Source: a virus
Length of the DNA stretch: 36,855 nt
Strand: one strand, 5' to 3'
IMG/VR virus record: IMGVR_UViG_3300035698_000419
Coordinates: 1 to 36,855 of that record
Part shown: piece by piece, positions 6,410 through 13,570 of the stretch
Position numbering within the stretch: the stretch's first letter is position 1
Layout: each line of letters starts with the position of its first letter
Translations under genes and position numbers: made by a program
Notes under the pieces: generated by a model
The model's database searches: none
What the model was told of the DNA's origin: nothing
What the model saw: only the letters and a program-made list of their open reading frames with translations

Positions 6410-8031
6410 TGTCTGACTTTCGGGAGACACATCTTCCTTGCCCACTTTGTGGGAGCAGTGACGCATTGTCCGTCTACGACAGCGGCGTACGTCACTGCTT
6501 CTCGTGTGGTGAGAGTCTTCCCCCCGAAGGACAAGAGGACAACACCCCCATGACTCAGCGCGAAACTCCCGACACTCCACTCATTACTGAATTGGAGTTC
6601 ATCCCCCTCAAGGCACGTGGTATCTCACAAGAGACGTGCCAGAAGTACGGCTACGGCGTGGCCGTGGACGATGGGGGCAAGGTGCAGGTCGCACCGTACA
6701 CTGACAACTCAGGGCGCATCGTCGCTCAGAAGGTGCGCGGTCCCGACAAGCGGTTCTACTGGACCGGACTACCGAAGAACGCCCGACTGTTCGGCCAAGG
6801 ACTGGCGCGCACAGAGGGCAAGATGATCGTCGTTACCGAGGGGGAGATTGACGCTCTCTCCTGCTTTGAAGCACTTGGTAAGACGTGGCCGTGCCTCAGC
6901 GTACAGAACGGGGCACAGTCAGCGGTGGCGGCAATCCGCGCACAGCTTGAGTTCCTCAACAGCTACGACAAGATCGTGATCTGCTTTGACTCAGACGAGC
7001 CGGGCCGTGAAGCTACGCAGGAGGTGGTCGAACTGTTCACCCCCGGCAAGGTGGCCATCGCGGACCTCGGCGGGTTCAAGGACGCGAACGATATGTTGCT
7101 GAACGACAGCCCCGCCAGTCTACGCGCTGCTCTCTGGGGTGCCCAAGTGTGGCGACCAGATGGTGTGGTGAACATGGCTGACATGAGGGAACGCGTGGAG
7201 AAACGCCTGACGATGGGTACCCTGTACCCGTGGGACGGCATGAACAAGATGCTGTTCGGCTACCGCCCTGCCGAACTCATTACGTGGACAGCGGGCACCG
7301 GGGTGGGTAAGACCGCCATCGTGTCCGAGGTCGTTCACTCCATGATTAAGCGCGGCGAAAAGACAGGTATCATCTACCTTGAAGAAGGACTCGACCGAGC
7401 AGGTAAGCGGTTCGTTGGGATTGAAATGAACAAGCCCATCCATCTGCCCACCGTAGAGTATTCGGACGACGAGTTCGACAAGGCGTGGGAGGCGACCATC
7501 GGTCAGGGCAACCTGTTTGCTTACGACCACTTCGGCTCACTCGACGAGGATATCCTGCTCAACCGTATCCGGTACATGGTGAAGGGCCTCGGTTGTCAGA
7601 CCGTGATCCTCGACCACATCAGTATGATGGTATCTGGCGCGGACCTCAATGCAGACGAGCGCCGTATGCTCGACCACGTGGCGACGTCCCTCGCCTCACT
7701 GTGTCAGGAAACGGGTGTCACCATCCACATGGTGTGTCACCTGCGGCGACCGGGTGGGTCGTCGGCCAGCCACGAAGAAGGAGGCCGCGTGTCCCTGTCT
7801 CACCTCCGTGGTACGCAAGCTATCGCGCAACTGTCTCATACTGTGATCGCGTGTGAACGTGACCAGCAGGCTGAGGATTTAGCTGAGCGCAACACGACAG
7901 TGATCCGTGTCCTCAAGAACAGGTACGCCGGGCTGACTGGTCCAGCCTGTTCCTTGACGTACGATCATGAAACCGGACGCATCCGAGACGCTGACAGTGG
8001 CGTCGCTGCGATGTCGTCGGAGGACTACTGA
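6409..8031 (+). CDS. DNA primase-helicase, T7 gp4-like
   Basis: 540 residues (T7 gp4 is 566). It unwinds the fork and makes RNA primers. Domains in order: zinc-binding domain with Cys11, Cys14, Cys30 and Cys33 (CPLC, CFSC); TOPRIM primase core with VTEGEIDALS (Glu144) and CFDSDEPGRE (Asp194, Asp196); RecA-like DnaB-family hexameric helicase with Walker A AGTGVGKT (about 295-302), Walker B-type TVILDHISMM, and the ssDNA-binding motif region LSHLRGTQAIAQLSHTVIACERD near the C-terminus. The start is GTG 6409, overlapping the previous stop; full-length homology at the N-terminal zinc finger supports it. An internal ATG at 6550 would give a shorter helicase-only form like T7 gp4B, but lacks an obvious ribosome site. 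Confidence 0.95.
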   Translation: MSDFRETHLPCPLCGSSDALSVYDSGVRHCFSCGESLPPEGQEDNTPMTQRETPDTPLITELEFIPLKARGISQETCQKYGYGVAVDDGGKVQVAPYTDNSGRIVAQKVRGPDKRFYWTGLPKNARLFGQGLARTEGKMIVVTEGEIDALSCFEALGKTWPCLSVQNGAQSAVAAIRAQLEFLNSYDKIVICFDSDEPGREATQEVVELFTPGKVAIADLGGFKDANDMLLNDSPASLRAALWGAQVWRPDGVVNMADMRERVEKRLTMGTLYPWDGMNKMLFGYRPAELITWTAGTGVGKTAIVSEVVHSMIKRGEKTGIIYLEEGLDRAGKRFVGIEMNKPIHLPTVEYSDDEFDKAWEATIGQGNLFAYDHFGSLDEDILLNRIRYMVKGLGCQTVILDHISMMVSGADLNADERRMLDHVATSLASLCQETGVTIHMVCHLRRPGGSSASHEEGGRVSLSHLRGTQAIAQLSHTVIACERDQQAEDLAERNTTVIRVLKNRYAGLTGPACSLTYDHETGRIRDADSGVAAMSSEDY

Positions 8032-8040
8032 TGCCAAAAA

Positions 8041-8061
8041 GTACCACACGTAGCACATATG
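8041..8061 (+). promoter_or_regulatory. Putative phage RNA polymerase promoter, copy 2
   Basis: GTACCACACGTAGCAC (8041-8056), ATAT, then G8061. Thirteen of the 16 bases are identical in all three copies. It lies in the only gap between the primase-helicase and the accessory/DNA polymerase block, exactly 11 bases before the next ATG, as in copy 1. The dyad is imperfect here, which favours direct protein-DNA recognition over an RNA hairpin. Confidence 0.65.
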
Positions 8062-8071
8062 AGGAGACTAT

Positions 8072-8245
8072 ATGACACCGACAGGCTTCAAGCGAGAGAC
8101 CCCGCTGACTGACACCATCACGGCGCTCATGTCAGACGGAGAGAACGACCTTGAGAACGTGCTTGACGAGTTCACCAACTGGCTGATGCTTGGCAATAAC
8201 GTAGACGAAGCGGACGAACACACACGGGAGGCATACAGCTTATGA
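8072..8245 (+). CDS. Acidic mini-protein, 57 aa
   Basis: ATG 8072, preceded by GAGGAG (8061-8066), opens a 57-codon frame ending at TGA 8243-8245, which overlaps the next ATG (ATGA). The protein begins MTPTGFKRETPLTD and is then acidic and helical (SDGENDLENVLDEFTNW, EADEHTREAYSL). It is the first gene after promoter-like copy 2, so it should be strongly expressed. No family recognised. Confidence 0.65.
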   Translation: MTPTGFKRETPLTDTITALMSDGENDLENVLDEFTNWLMLGNNVDEADEHTREAYSL

Positions 8246-8823
8246 ACAGGCGGCCTTACTACAAGGATAACCCCGAGACAAAGCGGAAAGCCAACGCGCA
8301 ACGCCGCACAGTGGACGGAGTGACCCTGTACCCAAGCAACCCCGAGTACCCCGGAGAGAACGACATAAAGTTCCCGAAGGTGTACAAGCAAGGGGGAGCG
8401 CCGCACGTCATTACGCAGACCGTCAACACCACCGTGCGCCCCGGCCAAGCGAAGTTCCGCAAGGCCATCCTCCTGCGTGACCTCCAATGCGTCGTGACAG
8501 GCACCCCGATGTCTGAATACATCTACTCGGAGGGACGCAAGACCAGCCTACTACACGCGGCGCACATCAAGCCGATTACTATGTGTAGTGGAGACGAATA
8601 CTTCGATCTGGACAACGGCCTTACCATGCGCGGTGACATGCACCTCGCCTTCGACAGCGCCCTGTTCACTATCGGAGACGGCGGGCAAATCCTCCCAAGC
8701 CGGTGGATGCAGAAAGACTACCTGCCCCCCGTCATAACCACTGATCTCACTGATGGCCAGCGCGCGTACCTCGCGGGCCACCGTAAGTGGGCAATGAGGA
8801 ACTGGACGCGATGGGCCTTCTAA
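8242..8823 (+). CDS. HNH endonuclease domain protein
   Basis: 193 residues. The C-terminal half carries an HNH-type pattern: AAHIKP (first His), DNGL (Asn) and DMHLAFD (last His), resembling the HNH_2-like nucleases found with restriction systems. The N-terminal 60 residues are basic (RRPYYKDNPETKRKANAQRR) and could contact DNA. Metal-dependent DNA cleavage is inferred from the family. It may be a host-genome degrading nuclease, a homing-type nuclease or a packaging nicking enzyme; the free-standing position before DNA polymerase does not separate these. Start ATG 8242 overlaps the upstream stop. Confidence 0.8.
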   Translation: MNRRPYYKDNPETKRKANAQRRTVDGVTLYPSNPEYPGENDIKFPKVYKQGGAPHVITQTVNTTVRPGQAKFRKAILLRDLQCVVTGTPMSEYIYSEGRKTSLLHAAHIKPITMCSGDEYFDLDNGLTMRGDMHLAFDSALFTIGDGGQILPSRWMQKDYLPPVITTDLTDGQRAYLAGHRKWAMRNWTRWAF

Positions 8824-8993
8824 GTGACATGGCCACGCACGTCATATCGACCCTTGACGAAAAGGGTGGGTACACTACCAAGACGTGCGTGGGCTGCGGC
8901 GATACTTACATTCGCGTAAACACCAAGTGGGTTCCACTATCAGTGTGTCGGCCTTGTCCGACCGCTGCGGAACCGAGGAGTGCCAATGACTGA
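8811..8993 (+). CDS. Small zinc-ribbon protein
   Basis: About 60 residues, with two CxxC knuckles (CVGC and CRPC, about 19 residues apart), forming a likely zinc ribbon. Start ATG 8811 has GAGGA ten bases upstream and overlaps the HNH gene by 13 bases; GTG 8787 and ATG 8829 are alternatives. Its stop overlaps the next start by eight bases. Zinc ribbons of this size often bind DNA, RNA or RNA polymerase; the actual partner is unknown. Confidence 0.6.
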   Translation: MGLLSDMATHVISTLDEKGGYTTKTCVGCGDTYIRVNTKWVPLSVCRPCPTAAEPRSAND

Positions 8994-9516
8994 CATCTAT
9001 ACCCTACCCCCCAACTACGACCGTGTCCTCAAAGCCTTTCCTGCCATCGCAGGTCGGAAGGTTCTGTTTGCATGGGGGGAAGACATCTACAACCCCGAGC
9101 GTGTTGCTATCCCGTTTGAACTCCGCGCACATGAGGCCGTGCATGGGGACCGACAGTCCGCCCTTGATGGCGGCGTCGAGGCGTGGTGGGAGTGCTACCT
9201 TGTGGACCGTGAGTTCCGTGTAGCTGAGGAACTTGAGGCCTTTCGGATGGAGTACATCGTTGGGTCCACACTGCCCGGAGTGAACCGGCACGTCCGTCGT
9301 GGACTGCTGCTCGCCACGGCAAAACGGTTCGCTGATCCCATCTACGACAGCGGGCTTCGCCTTCGTGAAGCCAAACGTGAACTGAAAGCGAGGATCAAAG
9401 ATGGCTCTAGTTACCAGACACCAGTTGATGAAGGCGTGGAACGAGCTTCCTCCGAACCCGATGTTGGGGGACGAGCAAATGGAAGTGTACTTCCCGCTTC
9501 ATTTGATGTCGTGTAA
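8986..9516 (+). CDS. HExxH-containing putative zinc metallopeptidase-like protein
   Basis: 176 residues from ATG 8986 (GAGGAG upstream). Contains HEAVH (His49, Glu50, His53), the zincin signature, followed by a helical segment GVEAWWECYLVDREFRVAEELEAF with several Glu residues that could supply the third zinc ligand. No signal peptide or membrane segment, so it should act in the cytoplasm. The last 40 residues look low in structure and overlap the next gene by 116 bases. Proteolysis or de-AMPylation-type chemistry is not shown; only the metal motif is. Similar small HExxH proteins occur in other phages without assigned function. Confidence 0.6.
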   Translation: MTDIYTLPPNYDRVLKAFPAIAGRKVLFAWGEDIYNPERVAIPFELRAHEAVHGDRQSALDGGVEAWWECYLVDREFRVAEELEAFRMEYIVGSTLPGVNRHVRRGLLLATAKRFADPIYDSGLRLREAKRELKARIKDGSSYQTPVDEGVERASSEPDVGGRANGSVLPASFDVV

Positions 9517-9607
9517 GTCTGTCAACCCGACGAAGAAACCCGGTCCGTCACCACACGTGTCGTTCTTGTGGAACTCCGCCCTACACGAATGGGTGATGCG
9601 CGCATGA
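9401..9607 (+). CDS. Small hypothetical protein, 68 aa
   Basis: ATG 9401 has GAGG at good spacing, and the TGA (9605-9607) overlaps the DNA polymerase ATG. The protein begins MALVTRHQLMKAWNEL and ends SFLWNSALHEWVMRA. It overlaps the 3' end of the HExxH gene by 116 bases, which is long for this genome; a start at ATG 9428 would shorten that slightly. No family recognised. Confidence 0.5.
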   Translation: MALVTRHQLMKAWNELPPNPMLGDEQMEVYFPLHLMSCKSVNPTKKPGPSPHVSFLWNSALHEWVMRA

Positions 9608-11481
9608 GTATCCTCGTAGCAGACATCGAGGCTGACGGCCTCCTGCCTACAGTCGCGATCATTCATCAGATCAGTATCGTTGACGACGACAGCCCTGACG
9701 TGGTTGAAAGCTACAACGACCATAACCCTCTGGCCAACGGCTCCCTTGCCACCGGCATCAAGAGGATGGAGAACGCTGACAAGCTGGTGATGCACCACGG
9801 CATCGGGTACGATCTGCCCGCCCTCAAGATCGTGAAGGGCGTGAACTTGGACTGGCGCAAGGTTATCGACACGCTGGTCCTGTCTCGGCTCGGGAACCCC
9901 TCCCGACCGACAGGTCACTCCCTCAAGGCGTGGGCACCGCTGCTCGGTGAGGACGTTGAGAAGGTGGAGAATGAGGACTGGTCCGTGTGGACTCCGAACA
10001 TGGAGTTCCGCTGCGGCGAGGATTGTCGTCTGACCCACCGCCTCTACACGCGATTGAAACCAATGCTTGACCTCATGCCTGTGGCCGTGGAGATTGAACA
10101 CGCCGTAGCTGAGGAGGTACGGAAGACAATCGCGCGAGGGTTCATGCTCAACGTGGACTACGCCGTTGACCTGTGTGGTCAGCTTATGACTGAACTCGAA
10201 GGCCAAGTAGGCTACCTACGCGACATGTTTGCTCCCATCCTCGTCCCGAAGAAGTCGAGCGAGTTGGCGAAGACACTCAGCGTTGTCAACAAAGCACACG
10301 CCCTGTACGGGCAACTGGACCCCGGTGTTGAATACTGTCCTCTCAAGGTGGAGGAGTTCAACCCCGGCTCTGATATGCAAGTGGCCAAGCGGCTGATCCG
10401 CAAGTACAAGTGGAAGCCCGCCGTGTTTACAGGCACCGGCCTCGCCTCAGTTACGGAAGATATCCTGCGGGAACTACCGTACCCCGAGGCGGAGAAGCTT
10501 GCCGACTACATGCACGTACACAAGATGGTTGAACAGATCAACTCCAAGCCGAAGTCAAACGGCATGGGGGGCGGCTGGCTCCACCACGTGGGTGCGGACA
10601 ATATCGTCCACCCGAACCTCAACCCACTCAAGGCGATCACTGGTCGTCTGTCCTGCTCAGGTCCAAACTTGCAGCAGGTCAGCACTGACAAGCGGATGCG
10701 CGGAGCGTGGATCGCGAGGCCGGGGTACAAGCTGCTCGGCAACGATGCGGAAGGACTGGAACTCCGGTGCTTGGGACACTACCTGCAACCTCACGACGGC
10801 GGCGCGTACATTCGTATGCTGCTCGAAGGGGACAAGTCGAAGGGGACGGACGTTCACTCCGTTGTCATGCGGCTTATCGGTTTCTACGACCGAGACAATA
10901 CCAAACGTGCTGAGTACGGCTGGCTCTACGGGGCTGGTGATGCGAAGCTTGGGCGGATCGCCTTGCAGGATGCGCAGGAGGCTGGACAAGAAATAAGGTA
11001 TGAACATCTTGGGATCACTATTAACGCCAATGGTCGAAGGCCCGCTGACTCTACTGTCGGGAAGGCAATCCGAGAGGCACTTCAAGAAGGACTTGACGGC
11101 CTCGATTTCCTCGCAAATGACGTCAAGGAACTCAGCAAGCGCAACGGGAAGCTTCGGGGCCTCGATGGACGGACACTCTGGTCACGGTCTGACCACTCCG
11201 CCCTCAACCTCATTCTTCAATCGGCTGGTGCAATCCTTGTTAAGAAGGCTTGGACGCTCGTTCCTGATCTTCTTGGGGCGGCTTCACTGGTAGAAGGTGA
11301 CGACTACGCTTGTGTCCTTCAAGTCCATGACGAGTTCCAGTACGAGGTTCGTGAGGAACACATTGACTTAGTAGGTCAGACGATATCCGACGCCATCCAG
11401 CAGGCTGGCGAACAGCTTAACTTTCGATGCCCCCTCGCCGGGGACTACAAGTCCGGCGACACTTGGGCGTCCACACATTAG
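9604..11481 (+). CDS. Family A DNA polymerase with 3'-5' exonuclease, T7 gp5-like
   Basis: 625 residues. Replicative polymerase. The start ATG 9604 is chosen because it gives MSILVADIEADGLL, matching the T7 gp5 N-terminus, and overlaps the previous stop; the frame is open further upstream. The exonuclease domain has Asp7 and Glu9, then HHGIGYDLPAL and EDCRLTHRLY. The polymerase domain has motif A NDAEGLELR (Asp381), motif B KRAEYGWLYGAGD and motif C VHDEFQYEV (Asp576). It is about 80 residues shorter than T7 gp5 (704), and the segment corresponding to the thumb insertion that binds thioredoxin in T7 looks much reduced, so processivity probably does not rely on thioredoxin in the same way. This last point is inference from length and motif spacing. 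Confidence 0.95.
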   Translation: MSILVADIEADGLLPTVAIIHQISIVDDDSPDVVESYNDHNPLANGSLATGIKRMENADKLVMHHGIGYDLPALKIVKGVNLDWRKVIDTLVLSRLGNPSRPTGHSLKAWAPLLGEDVEKVENEDWSVWTPNMEFRCGEDCRLTHRLYTRLKPMLDLMPVAVEIEHAVAEEVRKTIARGFMLNVDYAVDLCGQLMTELEGQVGYLRDMFAPILVPKKSSELAKTLSVVNKAHALYGQLDPGVEYCPLKVEEFNPGSDMQVAKRLIRKYKWKPAVFTGTGLASVTEDILRELPYPEAEKLADYMHVHKMVEQINSKPKSNGMGGGWLHHVGADNIVHPNLNPLKAITGRLSCSGPNLQQVSTDKRMRGAWIARPGYKLLGNDAEGLELRCLGHYLQPHDGGAYIRMLLEGDKSKGTDVHSVVMRLIGFYDRDNTKRAEYGWLYGAGDAKLGRIALQDAQEAGQEIRYEHLGITINANGRRPADSTVGKAIREALQEGLDGLDFLANDVKELSKRNGKLRGLDGRTLWSRSDHSALNLILQSAGAILVKKAWTLVPDLLGAASLVEGDDYACVLQVHDEFQYEVREEHIDLVGQTISDAIQQAGEQLNFRCPLAGDYKSGDTWASTH

Positions 11482-11490
11482 GAGAAAAGT

Positions 11491-11868
11491 ATGTTGAACC
11501 ACTTAGAAAAAGCGCGCCGCCATATGCTGCGTATACAGTTCGGGCTGATAGCCGTCCTCTCACTGGTACTCATTACGGGGCTGGTCAACGAGGCTCAGTC
11601 CAAGGTGATGGCTTCCCCACAAGCCAACGGGACGCTGATGATGGGCAACCCTGACCTCGGCATGAAGTGCATCTTCCTCGTCTCCTCCACTGAGGCGGCG
11701 GATCGCACGAACCTTCTCCTCAGCGGTCTGCTGAGTTTCGACGCGTTCATGGATAGCATCCGTGAGCAATACGGTAAGACCCCCGAAGGGTTTAAAGCGT
11801 GGGAGGGGAACATGCGAGCGTACTGGAACGAGAACTGCGTACCTGAAACAGTAGGGGACGGCGTATGA
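11491..11868 (+). CDS. Small membrane-anchored or secreted protein
   Basis: 125 residues from ATG 11491 (AGGAGA upstream). Basic N-terminus, then one hydrophobic segment (FGLIAVLSLVLITGLV, about residues 17-32), followed by a roughly 90-residue domain expected to be periplasmic. That domain has exactly two Cys (MKCIF and NENCVP), which could form a disulfide. The segment could be a signal peptide (possible cleavage after NEAQS) or an uncleaved anchor. The stop overlaps the exonuclease start. No family recognised; superinfection exclusion and a lysis-related role are both possible. Confidence 0.65.
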   Translation: MLNHLEKARRHMLRIQFGLIAVLSLVLITGLVNEAQSKVMASPQANGTLMMGNPDLGMKCIFLVSSTEAADRTNLLLSGLLSFDAFMDSIREQYGKTPEGFKAWEGNMRAYWNENCVPETVGDGV

Positions 11869-12722
11869 CAGCACTGCTAGATGCAGACGTGGTGGTTTAC
11901 CGGGCGATTTCGGTGAACACCTCAGAGGTGGACTGGGATGGTGGAGGAGCCACCCCTCTCCACAACCTGCCCGCCGCCAAGCAGGTGGCTGACAGCATCA
12001 TCCGAACGTGGGTCAAGCTGACCAAGCAGAAGAAGTACATGCTGGTCTTCTCCGACCGGACCAAGGAAGACGCATCGTTCCGCCACCTGATCCACCCGCA
12101 CTACAAAGGGAACCGGGGCGGAGAGAAGCCGCCGATGCACGACCTGATCCATGACTACCTGTACGACGCACACCCCTCGGTGTTCTTCAAAGACCTTGAG
12201 GGTGACGACGCGCTCGGACTGATGGCCACGGACAACACGGCTCACGTCATTGTGTCTATCGACAAGGACATGCTGACCCTGCCGTGTAAGCAACTCAACC
12301 CGATGGACAAGGAACCTGTGGTCCGCAAGCTGTCCCTTCGTGAAGCCAACTACAACTGGATGTACCAGACGATCTGTGGTGACACGGTAGACAACTTCAA
12401 GGGCGCACCGGGGGCTGGTGACAAGAAGGCCATCGCTGCCCTCGCGGGCGGACAGAACTTAGGGGACTTCTCGCAAGCAGCGGCGGAGGTCTTCTGGTCC
12501 ATGTCCAAGAAGAAAGACGCGGATCAGAAGTTCGTCAACGTCAACAAGGACGGTATCGACTGGTTCGCTGAGTTCGTGATGAACGCCCGGTGTACGCGTA
12601 TCCTACGCACCGGAGACTACGACAAGATTGCACACAAGGTCCGCCTGTGGCACCCGGAGAAGTCGGGTTCGTGGATCAACCCTCGCACACCAATGCGGGG
12701 GGCTGCCGATGGAGTTGCTTGA
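11865..12722 (+). CDS. 5'-3' exonuclease, T7 gp6-like
   Basis: 285 residues (T7 gp6 is 300). FEN/PIN-like nuclease that degrades host DNA and removes primers. Conserved features: DADVVVYR near the N-terminus, VFSDRTKEDASFRH, HYKGNRGG, LEGDDALG (acidic metal ligands), SIDKDM, and the helix-three-turn-helix DNA-binding loop GDTVDNFKGAPGAGDKKA. The start ATG 11865 overlaps the previous stop (ATGA). The gene order DNA polymerase then exonuclease is as in T7. Confidence 0.93.
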   Translation: MTALLDADVVVYRAISVNTSEVDWDGGGATPLHNLPAAKQVADSIIRTWVKLTKQKKYMLVFSDRTKEDASFRHLIHPHYKGNRGGEKPPMHDLIHDYLYDAHPSVFFKDLEGDDALGLMATDNTAHVIVSIDKDMLTLPCKQLNPMDKEPVVRKLSLREANYNWMYQTICGDTVDNFKGAPGAGDKKAIAALAGGQNLGDFSQAAAEVFWSMSKKKDADQKFVNVNKDGIDWFAEFVMNARCTRILRTGDYDKIAHKVRLWHPEKSGSWINPRTPMRGAADGVA

Positions 12723-12981
12723 ATGGCCAGCCGTTATACTAACGCTCTTAGCCGTGAGGCTCTACTCGAAAGGGAACGTGAGAAGCGGAAACTGTCTGCA
12801 AGTAGCAGCAGCGACAACGTGGATAGCTTTCGCTCTGTCACAAAGTATGTGGGGGATCGTGACAGTAAACGCCCTACTCGGCGCACTCGCCGCATCCAGT
12901 CTATGGGTGGCAAGTCGAAACAGCTCAAGTTCAAGTTCCCTTTCCCTACTAAAGAACAGAAGGATAACTACGCATGGTTGA
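12709..12981 (+). CDS. Small three-helix membrane protein, 90 aa
   Basis: Starting at ATG 12709, 13 bases before the exonuclease stop, the frame encodes MELLEWPAVILTLLAVRLY, then VAAATTWIAFALSQSMWGIVTVNALLGALAASSLWV: probably three transmembrane helices followed by a Ser-rich, basic tail. The layout (short helix, basic turn, Trp-containing helix, Gly-Ile-x-x-x-Asn helix) is like the small membrane proteins many phages carry. The stop overlaps the next ATG (12974) by eight bases. A competing frame (12723-13142) exists but looks like a shadow. The ribosome site is weak (GGGGGG). Confidence 0.6.
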   Translation: MELLEWPAVILTLLAVRLYSKGNVRSGNCLQVAAATTWIAFALSQSMWGIVTVNALLGALAASSLWVASRNSSSSSSLSLLKNRRITTHG

Positions 12982-13570
12982 CACCTACACCCGTCTGCAC
13001 CAGCAGATCACCGAACGTGGACCTTGGATGCAAACCGCCTCGGGTAATAGCTTTACCATTCTCTGCCCCGACCCAGATGATGTTCGTTTGGGGGACGTCG
13101 CCACTGCCCTCTCTAACCAGTGCCGATACAACGGACACGTAAAGCACTTCTACTCAGTGGCGCAGCACGCGTACCTCGTCGCGAAGTGGATGCGTGAAGA
13201 CAACTGGCTCCCCGGGTATTGCCTCGCGGGACTCCATCACGACAGCGCGGAGGCGTACACAGGGGACATCGTGTCTCAGGTGAAGCACGTCATCCCGCAG
13301 TTCAAGCGCCTTGAGAACGAGGTGGAAGAAGCCGTCGCGGCTGCGTTCGGTCTCCCGAAGACGGAGGTTGTCCACGGCATCATCAAGCGGTACGACTTCG
13401 TGGCATTGGCCACTGAGGTGCGTGACGTACTCGGGAAGAACAAGACCCGGTACTCTTGGGGCGACCTGCCTCATCCACGCGCTGAGACTATCACTGCATG
13501 GCCACCGGAGACGGCGCGTGAGAACTTTCTCGCCATGCACGAAAGCATCATGGAGGACTTGAATGTCTGA
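12974..13570 (+). CDS. HD-domain nucleotide phosphohydrolase, DatZ/YfbR-like
   Basis: 198 residues from ATG 12974, with AGAAGGAT upstream. HD-superfamily signature: His58 and His65 in HFYSVAQH, then LHHDSAEAYTGDI with His89-Asp90, and an Asp in KRYDFVALATE. The motif set, including WMQTASGN and NGHVKHFYSVAQHA, places it with 5'-deoxynucleotidases of the YfbR type and with DatZ, the dATP triphosphohydrolase of phages that replace adenine by 2-aminoadenine. Likely substrate: a dNMP or dNTP, cytoplasmic. It overlaps the next gene, a MazZ-like nucleotide diphosphohydrolase, by eight bases, so the two form a nucleotide-pool pair. Substrate choice cannot be read from the sequence. Confidence 0.8.
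   Translation: MVDTYTRLHQQITERGPWMQTASGNSFTILCPDPDDVRLGDVATALSNQCRYNGHVKHFYSVAQHAYLVAKWMREDNWLPGYCLAGLHHDSAEAYTGDIVSQVKHVIPQFKRLENEVEEAVAAAFGLPKTEVVHGIIKRYDFVALATEVRDVLGKNKTRYSWGDLPHPRAETITAWPPETARENFLAMHESIMEDLNV

Noticed and set aside
9547-9568. CACCACACGTGTC upstream of DNA polymerase as a fourth promoter copy
   Set aside because: Only the core CCACACGTG matches; the flanking bases, the AT block and the spacing fail, and it lies in coding sequence.
12723-13142. 139-aa forward frame starting right after the exonuclease stop
   Set aside because: It overlaps the membrane-protein frame and 170 bases of the well supported HD gene; its C-terminal part is clearly out-of-frame HD coding sequence.
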